Positions 40,101 through 52,363 of a stretch of 64,000 nucleotides of DNA are shown one piece after another. The notes under the pieces are model-generated. The model worked only from the letters and a program-made list of their open reading frames with translations. It did not search any database and was not told the DNA's origin. Both the position numbers and the translations under genes were made by a program. Source of the DNA: Azolla caroliniana (Eukaryota > Polypodiophyta); the NCBI GenBank assembly GCA_043228905.1, contig JBHGNT010000021.1, positions 124,001 to 188,000 on the forward strand. Reading direction: 5' to 3'. Position 1 is the stretch's first letter. Every line of letters starts with the position of its first letter.

Positions 40101-40338
40101 TGGCACAACTTTGCCTTTTTCTTCATGTCTCTCGCCCTGAGCTTCAAAATAATTATTTGGCAATTCCATATCATAGATTGCTTCCTTATCTTCAATTCGA
40201 TTGTTTGAAGGAAAATTCCAACCTCACACAAGCTAGCTATGAAAAATTTCATTTACTCGCGCGCTCTTGTGTACGTCGTCCTCAAGTGTGGCACAACCAT
40301 TCTGTTGTCTTCATATCCCTCGCCCTGAGTTTCAAAAT
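37151..40338 (+). repeat. Satellite subfamily C array, first copy
   Basis: Monomers of about 189 bp (tgaac anchors at 37,231, 37,420, 37,609, 37,796, 37,986 and 38,175). C differs from A and B by about 11 extra bases in cctcaagtgtggcacaac, and by tactcacgcgctcttg, gtctctcgccctgag and atagactgcttcgttag. Shorter C monomers (cttcacctgaatttt replacing cttcatgtctctcgccctg) occur at 38,622 and 39,186. A block at 37,300-37,880 recurs 2443 bp later at 39,745-40,330. The segment ends abruptly inside a monomer, where it joins A. Confidence 0.94.
38910..39020 (+). other. Non-satellite replacement segment, copy 1
   Basis: About 111 bp starting aatcaccaaggaataca and ending tagttgatattg. It stands where about 104 bp of a C monomer should be (between gatatcaca and caaaat). 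The satellite resumes in register with the monomer's 3' part. I see no similarity to A, B or C. I found no target-site duplication or terminal inverted repeat, so I do not call it a transposon. Copies occur at 50,935 and 53,921. Confidence 0.8.
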
Positions 40339-43300
40339 CTTGATTTTTTAAGTCCATATCATAGCTAGCGTTGTTAGCTTCGATTCGCATGTTTGAACAC
40401 AAAAATCCGATATCACACGAGCCAGGTATGAACATTTTAATTCACTCACGCGCTCTTCCAACCTCACTCCTCAAATTTGGTAATTTCATCATGTCTCTCG
40501 CCTGGAGTTTCAAAATCTTGATTTTTTAATTCCATATCATAGCTAGCGTTGTTAGCTTCGATTCGCATGTTTGAACACAAAAATCCGATATCACACGAGC
40601 TAGATATGAACATTTTTATTTACTCAAGGGCTCCTCTCAACTCCCTCCTCAAATTTGGAAATTTCGTCATGTCTCTCGACCTGAGTTTCAAAATCTTGAT
40701 TTTTTAATTCCATATCATAGCTAGCGTTGTTAGCTTCGATTCGCATGTTTGTACACGAAATTCCGATATCACACTCGCTAGGTATGAACATTTTAATTTA
40801 CTCAAGGGCTCCTCTCAACTCACTCCTCAAATTTGCTAATTTCGTCATGTCTCTCGACCTGAGTTTCAAAATCTTGATTTTTTAAGTCCATATCATAGCT
40901 AGCGTTGTTAGCTTCGATTCGCATGTTTGAACACAAAAATCCGATATCACACGAGCCAGGTATGACCATTTTAATTTACCTATTAGCTCTTCTCAACTCC
41001 CTCCTCAAATGTGGAAATTTCGTCATGTCTCTCGCCTGGAGTTTCAAAATCTTGATTTTGTAATTCCATATCATAGCTAGCGTTGTTAGCTTCGATTCGC
41101 ATGTTTGAACACAAAAATCCGATATCACACTCGCTAGGTATGAACATTTTAATTTACTCAAGGGCCCCTCTCAACTCCCCCCTCAAATTTGGTAATTTCG
41201 TCATGTCTGGCGACCTGAGTTTCAAAATCTTGATTTTTTAATTCCATATCATAGCTAGCGTTGTTAGCTTCGATTCGCATGTTTGTACACAAAAATCCGA
41301 TATCACACTCGCTAGGTAGGAACATTTTAATTTACTCAAGGGCTCCTCTCAACTCACTCCTCAAATTTGCTAATTTCGTCATGTCTCTCGACCTGAGTTT
41401 CAAAATCTTGATTTTTCAATTCCATATCATAGCTAGCGTTGTTAGCTTCGATTCGCATGTTTGTACACAAAAATCCGATATCACACTCGCTAGGTATGAC
41501 CATTTTAATTTACTCAAGGGCTCCTCTCAACTCACTCCTGAAAGTTGGTAATTTCGTCATGTCTCTCGACCTGAGTTTCAAAATCTTGATTTTTTAAGTC
41601 CATATCATAGCTAGCGTTGTTAGCTTCGATTCGCATGTTTGAACACAAAAATCCGATATCACACGAGCCAGGTATGAACATTTTAATTCACTCACGCGCT
41701 CTTCCAACCTCACTCCTCAAATTTGGTAATTTCGTCATGTCTCTCGCCTGGAGTTCCAAAATCTTGATTTTGTAATTCCATATCATAGCTAGCGTTGTTA
41801 GCTTCGATTCGCATGTTTGAACACAAAAATCCGATATCACACGAGCTAGGTATGAACATTTTTATTTACTCAAGGGCTCCTCTCAACTCACTCCTCAAAT
41901 TTGCTAATTTCGTCATGTCTCTCGACCTGAGTTTCAAAATCTTGATTATTCAATTCCATATCATAGCTAGCGTTGTTAGCTTCGATTCGCATGTTTGTAC
42001 ACAAAATTCCGATATCACACTCACTAGGTATGAACATTTTAATTTACTCAAGGGCTTCTCTCAACTCACTCCTCAAATTTGCTAATTTCGTCATGTCTCT
42101 CAACCGGAGTTTCAAAATCTTGATTTTTCAATTCCATATCATAGCTAGCGTTGTTAGCTTCAATTCGCATGTTTGTACACAAAAATCCGATATCACACTC
42201 GCTAGGTATGACCATTTTAATTTACTCAAGGGCTCCTCTCAACTCACTCCTCAAATTTGCTAATTTCGTCATGTCTCTCGACCTGAGTTTCAAAATCTTG
42301 CTTTTTTAATTCCATATCATAGCTAGCGTTGTTAGGTTCGATTCGCATGTTTGAACACAAAAATCCGATATCACACTCGCTAGGTATGAACATTTTAATC
42401 TACTCAAGGGCTCCTCTCAACTCCCTCGTCAAATTTGGTAATTTCGTCATGTCTCTCGACCTGAGTTTCAAAATCTTGATTTTTTTATTCCATATCATAG
42501 CTAGCGTTGTTAGCTTCGATTCGCATGTTTGAACACAAAAATCCGATATCACACGAACCAGGTATGAACATTGTAATTCACTCACACGCTCTTCCAACCT
42601 CACTCCTCATATTTGGTAATTTCGTCATGTCTCTCGACTTGAGTTTCAATATCTTGATTTTTTTATTCCATATCATAGCTAGCGTTGTTAGCTTCGATTC
42701 GCATGTTTGAACACAAAAATCCGATATCACACGAACCAGGTATGAACATTGTAATTCACTCACACGCTCTTCCAACCTCACTCCTCAAATTTGGTAATTT
42801 CGTCATGTCTCTCGACTTGAGTTTCAATATCTTGATTTTTTAATTCCATATCATAGCTAGCATTGTTAGCTTCGATTCGCATGTTTGTACACAAAAATCC
42901 AATATCACACTCGCTAGGTATGAACATTTTAATTTACTCAAGGGCTCCTCTCAACTCACTCCTCAAATTTGCTAATTTCGTCATGTCTCTCGACCTAAGT
43001 TTCAAAATCTTGATTTTTTAATTCCATATCATAGCTAGCGTTGTTAGCTTCGATTCGCATGTTTGAACACAAAAATCCGATATCACACTCGCCAGGAATG
43101 AACATTGTAATTTACTCAAGGGCTCCTCTCAACTCACTCCTCAAATTTGCTAATTTCGTCATGTCTCTCGACCTGAGTTTCAAAATCTTGATTTTTTAAT
43201 TCCATATCATAGCTAGCGTTGTTAGCTTCGATTCGCATATTTGTACACAAAAATCCGATATCACACTCGCTAGGTATGAACATTTTAATTTACTGAAGGG

Positions 43301-43347
43301 CTCCTCTCAACTCACTCCTCAACTTTGCTAATTTCGTCATGTCTCTC
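40339..43347 (+). repeat. Satellite subfamily A array between the two duplicated blocks
   Basis: About 17 A monomers starting at the C-to-A junction, where the shared tgagtttcaaaat box continues into cttgattttttaagtcc. It includes the gtctctcgcctggag type at 40.5, 41.0 and 41.75 kb. Two adjacent monomers (from 42,507 and 42,685) are nearly identical, sharing cacgaaccagg and tatgaacattgtaatt. They represent a local single-monomer duplication. The segment ends at the same 34-bp-deleted A/B junction seen at 29,177. Confidence 0.95.
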
Positions 43348-46300
43348 ATATCATAGCTAAATTAGTTACCTTCGATTCGCATTTTTAAACCCAGAAATCC
43401 GATATCACAGGAGCCATCTATGAACATTTTCATTCATTGAGGAGCTCTTTTCTACGCCTTCCTCAAATTTGCTTTTTTATTCATTTCTGTCCACCTTAGT
43501 TTCAAAATCATGATTTTTCAATTCCATATCATGGCTAGTTTCGTATCCCTGAATTCGCATGTTTAAACCCAAACATCGGATATGACACGAGCCATCTATA
43601 ATCATTTTGATTCATTGACGAGCTCTTGTGTACGCCTTCCTCAAATTTGCTTTTTTGTTCACGTCTCTCGACCTAAGTTTCAAAATGATTATTTTTCAAA
43701 TCAAATATCATAGCTAGATTCGTTACCTTCGATTCGAGTGTTTAAACCCAAAAAATCCGATATCACATGAGCCATCTCTGAACATTTTCATTCCTTCGAT
43801 TCGCCAGTTTAAACCCAAAAATCCGATATCACACGAGCCATGTATGAACATTTTCATTAATTGAGGAGGTCATAGCTAGATTCGTTACCTTCGATTCGAA
43901 TGTTTAAAAGTTTCTAAATTATGATTTTCAAGTTCCATATCAGAGCTAGATTCATTACCTTCGATTCGGATTTTTAAACCCAAAAATTCGATATCACACG
44001 AGCCATCTATGAACATTTTCATTCATTGAGGAGCACTTGTCTACCCCTTCCTCAAATTTGCTTTTTTGTTCATGTCTCTCGACCTGAGTTCCGAAATCAT
44101 GATTTTTCAATTCCATCTCATAGCTAGATTCGTTACCTTCGATTCGCATGTTTAAACCCAAAAATCCGATATCACACGAGCCATCTATGAACATTTTTAT
44201 TCATTGAGGAGCTCATGTCTACGCCTTCCTCAAATTTGCTTTTGTGTTCATGTATTTCTGTCTCAGTTTCCAAATCATGATTTTTGAACTCCATATCATA
44301 CCTAGATTGGTTACCTTCGATAGGCATGTTTAAACCCAAACATCCGATATCACACGAACCATCTATGAACATTTTCAATCATTGAGGAGCTATTGTCTAC
44401 GCCTTCCTCAAATTTGCTTTTTTGTTCATGTCTCTCAACCTGAGTTTCGAAATCATGATTTTTCAATTCCATATCATAGCTAGATTCGTTACTTCGATTC
44501 GCATTTTTAGACCCAAAAATCGGATATCACAAGAGTCATCTATGAACATTTTCATTCATTGAGGAACCCTTGTCTACGCCTTCCTCAAATTTGCTTTTTT
44601 ATTCATTTCTGTCCACCTTAGTTACAAAATCATCATTTTTCAATTCCATATCATGGCTAGTTTCGTTACCTTCTATTCGCATGTTTAAACCCAAACATCG
44701 GATATCACACGAGCCATCTATGAACATTTTGATTCATTGACGAGCTCTTGACTACGCCTTCCTAAAATTTGCTTTTTTGTTCATGTCTCTCGACCTGAGT
44801 TTCAAAATCATGATTTTTGAATTCCATATCATAGCTAGATACGTTACCTTCGATTCTCAAGTTTAAACACGAAAATACGATATTACACGAGCCATCGATG
44901 AACATTTTCATTCATTGACAAGCTCTTGTGTACGCCTTCCTCAAATTTGCTTTTTTGTTCATGTCTTTCGGTCTTAGTTTCCAAATCATGATTTTTGAAT
45001 TCCATATCATACCTAGATTTATTACCTTCGATTCGCATGTTTAAACCAAACATCCGATATCACACGAACCATCTATGAACATTTTCAATCATTGAGGAGC
45101 TATTGTCTACGCCTTCCTCAAATTTGCTTTTTTGTTCATGTCTCTCAACCTGAGTTTCGAAATCACGATTTTTCAATTCTATATTATACATAGATTCGTT
45201 ACCTTCGATTCGTGTGTTTAAACACGAAAATACGATATCACACAAGCCATCTATGAACATTATCATCCATTGAGGAGCTCTTCTCTACGCCTTCCTCAAA
45301 TTTGCTTTTTTCTTCATGTCTCTCAACAACAGTTTCAAAATCATGATTTTTGAATTCCATATCATACCTAGATCGGTTACCTTCGATTCGCATGATTAAA
45401 CCCAAACATCCGATATCACACGAGCCATCTATGAACATTTTCATTCATTGAGGAGCTCTTGTCTAAGCCTTCCTCAAATTTGCTTCATTGTTCATGTCTC
45501 TCGACCTGAGTTTCAAAATCATGATTTTTCAATTCCATATCATAGCTAGATTCGTTATCTTCGATTCGCATGTCTAAACCCAAAAGTCCGCTAGCACACG
45601 AGCCATCAATGAACATTTTCATTCATTGAGGAGCTCTTTTCTACGCCTTCCTCAAATTTGCTTTTTGATTCATTTCTCTCCACCAAAGTTTCAAAATCAT
45701 GATTTCTCTATTCTATATCATACCTAGATTCGTTTCCTTCGATTCGCATGTCTAAACCCAAAAGTCCGCTATCACACGAGCCATCTATGAACATTTTCAT
45801 TCATTGAGGAACTCTTGTCTACGCCTTCCTTAAATTTGCTTTTTTCTTCATGTCTATCGACCTGAGTTTCAAAATCAAAATTTTCAATTCCATATCATAC
45901 CTAGATTCGTTACCTTCGATTCGCATGTTTAAACCCAAAAATCCGATATCACACGAGCCATCTATGAACATTTTCATTCATTGACGAGCTCTTGTCTACG
46001 CCTTCCTAAAATTTGCTTTTTTGTTCATGTCTCTCGACCTGAGTTTCAAAATCATTATTTTTCAATTCCATATCATACATAGATTCGTTACCTTCGATTC
46101 GTGTGTTTACACACGAAAATACGATATCACACGAGCCATCTATGAACATTTTCATTCATTGAGGAGCTCTTGTCTACGCCTTCCTCAAATTTGCTTTTTT
46201 GTTCATGTCTCTCGATCTGAGTTTCGTAATCATGATTTTTCAATTCCATGTCTTAGCTAGATTCGTTACCTTCGATTCGCATGTTTAAACCCAAAAATTT

Positions 46301-49175
46301 GATTCACACGAGCCATCTATGAACATAATCCGATATCACACAAGCCATCTATGAACATTTTCATTCATTGAGGAGCTCTTGTCTACGCCTTCCTCAAATT
46401 TGCTTTCTTGTTCATGTCTCTTGACCTGAGTTTTAAAATCATTATTTTTCAATTCCATATCATACCTAGATTCGTTACCTTCGATTCGCATGTTTAATCA
46501 CGAAAATCCGATATCACACGAGCCATCTATGAACATTTTCATTCATTGAGGAGCTCTTGACTACGCCTTCCTCAAATTTGCTTCTTTGTTCATGTCTCTG
46601 GACCTGAGTTTTGAAATCATGATTTTTCAATTCCATATCATACTAAGATTCGTTTCCTTCGATTCGCATGTTTAATCCTAAACATCCGATATCACACGAG
46701 CCATCTATGAACATTTTCATTTATTGAGGAGCTCTTCTCTAGGCCTTCCTCAAATTTGCTTTTTTGTTCATGTCTCTCGACCTGATTTTCAAAATTATTA
46801 TGTCTCAATTCCATATCATAGCTAGAGTCGTTACCTTCGATTCGCATGTTTAAACCCAAAAATCCGATATCACACGAGCCATCTATGAACATTTTGATTC
46901 ATTGACGAGCTCTTGTCTACGCCTTCCTCAAATTTGCTTTTTTATTCATTTCTCTCCACCTGAGAGTCAAAATCATGATTTTTAAATTCTATATCATATC
47001 TAAGTTCGTTACCTTCTATTTGCATGTTTAAACCCAAATATCTGATATCACACGAGCCATTTATGAACATTTTCATTCACTGAGGAGCTCTTGTCTACGC
47101 CTTCCTCAAATTTTCTTTTTTTTTCATGTGTCTCGACCTGAGTTTCAAAATCATTATTTTTCAATTCCACGTCATAGCTAGATTCTTTACCTTCGATTCG
47201 CAAGTTTAAACACGAAAAATCCGATATCACACGAGCCAGCTATGAACATTTTCATTCATTGAGGAGCTCTTGTCTCCGCCTTCCTCAAATTTTCTTTTTT
47301 GTTCATGTCTCTCGACCTGAGTTTTGAAATCATCATTTTTCAATTCCATAACATAGGTAGATTCATTACCTTCGATTCGCAAGTTTGAACACGAAAATAC
47401 GATATCACACGAGCCATCTATGAACATTTACATTCATTGAGGAGCTCTTGTCTACGCCTTCCTCAATTTTGTTTTTTTGTTCATGTCTCTTGGTCTCAGT
47501 TTCCAAATCATGATTTTTCAATTCCATATCATGGCTAGTATCGTTACCTTCGATTTGCATGTTTAAACCCAAACATCGGATATCACACGAGCCATCTATG
47601 AACATTTTGATTCATTGAGGAGCTCTTGTCTAAGCCTTCCTCAAATTTGCTTTTTTGTTCATGTCTCTCGACCTGAGTTTCGAAATCATCATTTTTCAAA
47701 TTCATATCATAGCTAGGTTCGTTACCTTCGATTCGAGTGTTTAAACTCAAAAATCTGATATCACACGAGCCATTTATGAACATTTTCATTCATTGAGGAG
47801 CTCTTGTCTACGCCTTCCTCAAATTTGCTTTTTTGTTTATGTCTCTCGACCTGAGTTATGAAATCATCATTTTTCAATTCCATATCATAGGTAGATTCGT
47901 TACCTTCGATTCGCAAGTTTAAACACGAAAATACGATATCACACGGGCCATCTATGAACATTTTCATTCATTGAGGAGCTCTTGTCTACGCCTTCCTCAA
48001 ATTTGTTTTTTTAGTCATTTTTGTCCACCTTAGTTTCAAAATCATGATTTTTCAATTCCATATCATGGCTAGTTTCATTTCCTTCGATTCGCATGTTTAA
48101 ACCCAAACATCAGATATCACACGAGCCATCTATGAACATTTTGATTCATTGACGAGCTCTTGTCTACGCCTTCCTAAATTTTGCTTTTTTGTTTATGTCT
48201 CCCGACCTGAGTTTCAAAATCATCATTTTTCAATTCCATGTCATACCTTGATTCGTTACCTTCGATTCGAATGTTTAAACTCAAAAATTCGATATCACAC
48301 GAGCCAGCTATGAACATTTTCATTCATTGAGGAGCTCTTGTCTACGCCTTCCTGAAATTTGTTTTTTTGTTCATGTCTCTCGACCTGAGTTTCAAAATCA
48401 TCATTTTTCAAATCCATATCATAGCTAGATTCGTTACCTTCGATTCGAATGTTTAAACTCAAAAATCCGATATCACACGAGCCATCTATGAACATTTTTA
48501 TTCATTGACGAGCTCTTGTCTAGGCCTTCCTCAAATTTGCTTTTTTATTCATTTTTGTCCACCTTAGTTTCAAAATCATGATTTTTCAATTGCATATCAT
48601 GGCTAGTTTCGTTTCCCTGAATTCGCATGTTTAAACCCAAACATCGGATATCACACGAGCCATCTATAAACATTTTGATTCATTGACGAGCTCTTGTCTA
48701 CGCCTTCCTCAAATTTGCTTTTTTGTTCATGTCTCTCGACCTGAGTTTCAAAATGATTATTTTTCAAATCAAATATCATAGCTAGATTCGTTACCTTCGA
48801 TTCGAGTGTTTAAACCCAAAAAATCCGATATCACACGAGCCATCTCTGAACATTTTCATTCCTTCGATTCGCCAGTTTAAACCCAAAAATCCGATATCGC
48901 ACAAGCCATCTATGAACATTTTCATTAATTGAGGAGCTCATAGCTAGATTCGTTACCTTCGATTCGCATGTTTAAAAGTTTCTAAATCATGATTTCCCAA
49001 TTCCATATCAGAGCTAGATTCGTTACCTCCGATTCGGATTTTTAAACCCAAAAATCCGATATCACACGAGCCATCTATGAACATTTTCATTCATTGAGGA
49101 GCACTTGTCTACCCATTCCTCAAATATTCCTTTTTCTTCATGTCTCTCGACCTGAGTTCCAAAATCATGATTTGT
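43348..49175 (+). repeat. Satellite subfamily B array, second copy
   Basis: About 33 monomers. From 43,348 to about 46,275 it follows 29,178-32,105 with a constant offset of 14,170. From about 48,125 onward it follows 36,100 onward with offset 12,025. Between those, 46.3-48.1 kb resembles 34.25-36.1 kb only partly. The irregular truncated monomers of the first copy (ccatctctgaac followed by ttccttcgattcgcc) are repeated at about 43,770 and 48,840. Confidence 0.95.
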
Positions 49176-52100
49176 CAATGACATATCATAGATTGCTTCG
49201 TTAGCTTCGATTCGCATGTTTGAACACAAAAATCCGATATCACATGAGCCAAGTATGAACATTTTCATTTACTCACGTGCTTGTGTCTACGCCCTCCTCA
49301 AGTGTGGCACAAATTTGCTTTTTTGTTCACGTCTCTCGCCCTTAGTTTCAAACTCATGATTTTTCAATGCCATATCATAGACTGCTTCGTTATCTTCGAT
49401 TCGCATGTTTGAACATAAACATCCGATATCACAGGAACCAGCAATGAACAATTTCATTTAGTCACGCGCTCTTCTCTACGCCCTCCTCAAGTGTGCCACA
49501 ACTTTGCCTTTTTCTTCATGTCTCTCGCCTTGAGTTTCAAAATCGTGACTTTTCAAATCCATATCATAGACTACTTCTTTAGCTTCGACTCCCATGTTTG
49601 AACACAAAAATCTGATATCACACAAGCTAGGTATAGACATTTTCATTTATTCATGTGCTCTTGTCGATGCCCTCCTCAAGTGTGGCACAACTTTACCTTT
49701 TTCTTCATGTCTCTCGCCCTGAGCTTCAAAATAATGATTTTGCAATTCCATATCATAGACTACTTCCTTATCTTCAATTCGATTGTTTGAAGGAAAATCC
49801 AACCTCACACAAGCAAGCTATGAACATTTTCATTTACTCGCGCGCTATTGTGTACGCCGTCCTCAAGTGTGGGACAACCATTCTTTTGTCTTCATATCCC
49901 TCGCCCTGAGTTTCAAAATAATGATTTCTCAATGCCATATCATAGACTGCTTTGTTAGCTTCCATTCGCATGTTTGAACACAAAAACTCCAATATCACAA
50001 GAGCCAGCTATGAACATTTTCATTTACTCACGCGCTCTTATCTACGCCCTCCTCAAGTGTACCACAACTTTGCCTTTTTCTTCATGTCTCTTGCCCTAAG
50101 TTTCAAAATCGTGACTTTTCAATGCCATATCATAGACTACTTCGTTAGCTTCGATTTACATGTTTGAACACAAAAAGCTAATATCACACGACCCAGGTAT
50201 GAACATTTTCATTTACTCACGCGCTCTTGTCTACGTCCTCCTCAAGTGTGGCACAACTTTTCCTTTTTCTTCATGTCTCTCACCCTGAGTTTCAAAATCA
50301 TGATTTGTCAATGCCATATCATAGATTGCTTCATTAGCTTCGATTCGCATGTTTGAACACAAAAATCCGATATCACATGAGCCAGGTATGAACATTTTCA
50401 TTTACTCACGTGCTCGTGTCTACGCCCTCCTCAAGTGTGGCACAACTTTGCTTCTTTCTTCATGTCTCTCGCCCTGAGATTCAAAATCATTCTTTTTCAA
50501 TTCCGTATCATAGACTTCTTCGTTATCTTCAATCTGCATTTTTGAACACAAAATTCCGATATCATACGAGCCAACTATGAACATTTTTATTTACTCACGC
50601 GCTCTTGTCTACGCCCTCCTAGAGTGTGCCACAACTTTACTTTTTTCTTCACCTGAATTTTAAAATCGTGGATTTTAAATTCCATATCATAGATTGTTTC
50701 CTTAGCTTCAATTCGATTGTCTGAACAGAAAAATCCAATATCACACGAGCTAGTTATGAACATTCTCATTTACTCGCACGCTCTTGTCTACGCCCTCCTC
50801 AAGTGCGGCACAACTTTGCTTTTTTCTTCATGTCTCTCGCCCTGAGTTTCAAAATCATGATTTTTCAATGCCATATCATAGACTGCTTCGTTCGCTTCGA
50901 TTCACATGTTTGAACATAAAAATCCGATATCACAAATCACCAAGGAATACAATGACACATATATTTAAGAACAATCAATATTGAACTAACCAAACAGGGG
51001 TTTGACGGCACAGCACTCAACCATTTGGACATGTAGTTGATATTGCAAAATAGTGATTCTTCAATTCCATATCATAGACTACTTTGTTAGCTTCGATTCG
51101 CATGTTTGAACACAAAAATCCGATATTACAATAGGCAGCTATGAACATTTTCTTTTACTCACGGGCTCTGGTCTACTCCCTCCTCAAATGTGGCACAACT
51201 TTGCTTTTTTCTTCACCTAAATTCTAAAATTGTGTTTTTTCAATTCCATATCATAGGATGCTTTGTTAGCTTCGATTCGCAATTTTGAACACAAAAATCT
51301 GATATCACACAAGCAAGCTATGAACATTTTCATTTACTCACGCGATCTTGTCTACGCCCTCCTCAAGTGTGGCACAACTATAATTTTTTCTTCATGTCTC
51401 TCGCCCTCAGTTTCAAAATCATGATTTCTCAATGCCATATCATAGAATGCTTTGTTAGCTTCGATTTGCATGTTTGAACACAAATATCCGATATCACACG
51501 AGCCAGGTATGAACATTTTCATTTACTCACGCGCTCTTGTCTACGCCCTCCTCAAGTGTGGCACAGCATTGCAATTTTCTTCATGTCTTTCGCCCTAAGT
51601 TTCCAAAACATGATTTTTCAATACCATATCATAGATTACTTTGTTAGCTTCGATTTGCATATTTGAACACAAAATTCCGATATCACACGAACCAGCTATG
51701 AACATTTTCATTCACTCACACGCTTCTGTCTACGGCCTCCTCAAGTGTGGCACAAATTTGCTTTTTTCTCCATGTCTCTCACCCTTAATTTCAAACTCGT
51801 GATTTTTCAATGCCATATCATAGACTGCTTCGTTATCTTCGATTCGCATGTTTGAACATAAACATCCGATATCACAGGAACCAGCAATGAACAATTTCAT
51901 TTAGTCACGCGCTCTTCTCTACGCCCTCCTCAAGTGTGCCACAACTTTGCCTTTTTCTTCATGTCTCTCGCCTTGAGTTTCAAAATCGTGACTTTTCAAA
52001 TCCATATCATAGATTGCTTCTTTAGCTTCGACTCCCATGTTTGAACACAAAAATCTAATATCACACAAGCTAGGTATAGACATTTTCATTTATTCATGTG

Positions 52101-52363
52101 CTCTTGTCGATGCCCTCCTCAAGTGTGGCACAACTTTGCCTTTTTCTTCATGTCTCTCGCCCTGAGCTTCAAAATAATTATTTGGCAATTCCATATCATA
52201 GATTGCTTCCTTATCTTCAATTCGATTGTTTGAAGGAAAATTCCAACCTCACACAAGCTAGCTATGAAAAATTTCATTTACTCGCGCGCTCTTGTGTACG
52301 TCGTCCTCAAGTGTGGCACAACCATTCTGTTGTCTTCATATCCCTCGCCCTGAGTTTCAAAAT
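49176..52363 (+). repeat. Satellite subfamily C array, duplicated part
   Basis: A near-exact copy of 37,151-40,338 at offset 12,025. By eye I found only very few differences, for example cgcttttgtc at 39,697 against cgcttctgtc at 51,722. Unlike the first copy, the sequence continues past 52,363 as normal C satellite. This makes it the copy in its original right-hand context. Confidence 0.94.
50935..51045 (+). other. Non-satellite replacement segment, copy 2
   Basis: The same segment as at 38,910, with identical flanks, at the 12,025 offset. It arose by the large duplication and not by separate insertion. Confidence 0.8.

Larger units (their letters stand above)
28608..40338 (+). repeat. Large A-B-C segmental duplication, copy 1
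   Basis: It spans the end of the main A array, all of B and 3.2 kb of C. It matches 42,778-52,363 with offset 14,170 up to about 32,118, and offset 12,034-12,025 from about 34,254. Markers in common: the A/B deletion junction, irregular B monomers, the B/C junction and the 111-bp segment. The right breakpoint lies in tgagtttcaaaat, a box present in every subfamily. Confidence 0.9.
42778..52363 (+). repeat. Large A-B-C segmental duplication, copy 2
   Basis: The partner of 28,608-40,338, about 2.1 kb shorter. The difference at the breakpoint between 32,118 and 34,254 of copy 1 is 2136 bp, exactly 12 x 178. The size change is therefore a register-preserving gain or loss of whole monomers. The stretch 46.5-48.1 kb is diverged from its counterpart. 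The left limit is fuzzy because neighbouring A monomers also match. Confidence 0.9.

Noticed and set aside
1259-43000. Dozens of plus-strand frames of about 96 residues repeating every 178 bp
   Set aside because: They are satellite A read across two monomers, and many open at TTG rather than ATG. 178 is not a multiple of 3, so each monomer shifts frame. They have no independent start signal or domain.
29824-49268. Minus-strand frames of 66-68 residues (MKMFIDGSCDIGF...) in subfamily B
   Set aside because: One per monomer, always at the same phase of the repeat, with differences that track the DNA repeat and show no protein-level conservation by eye.
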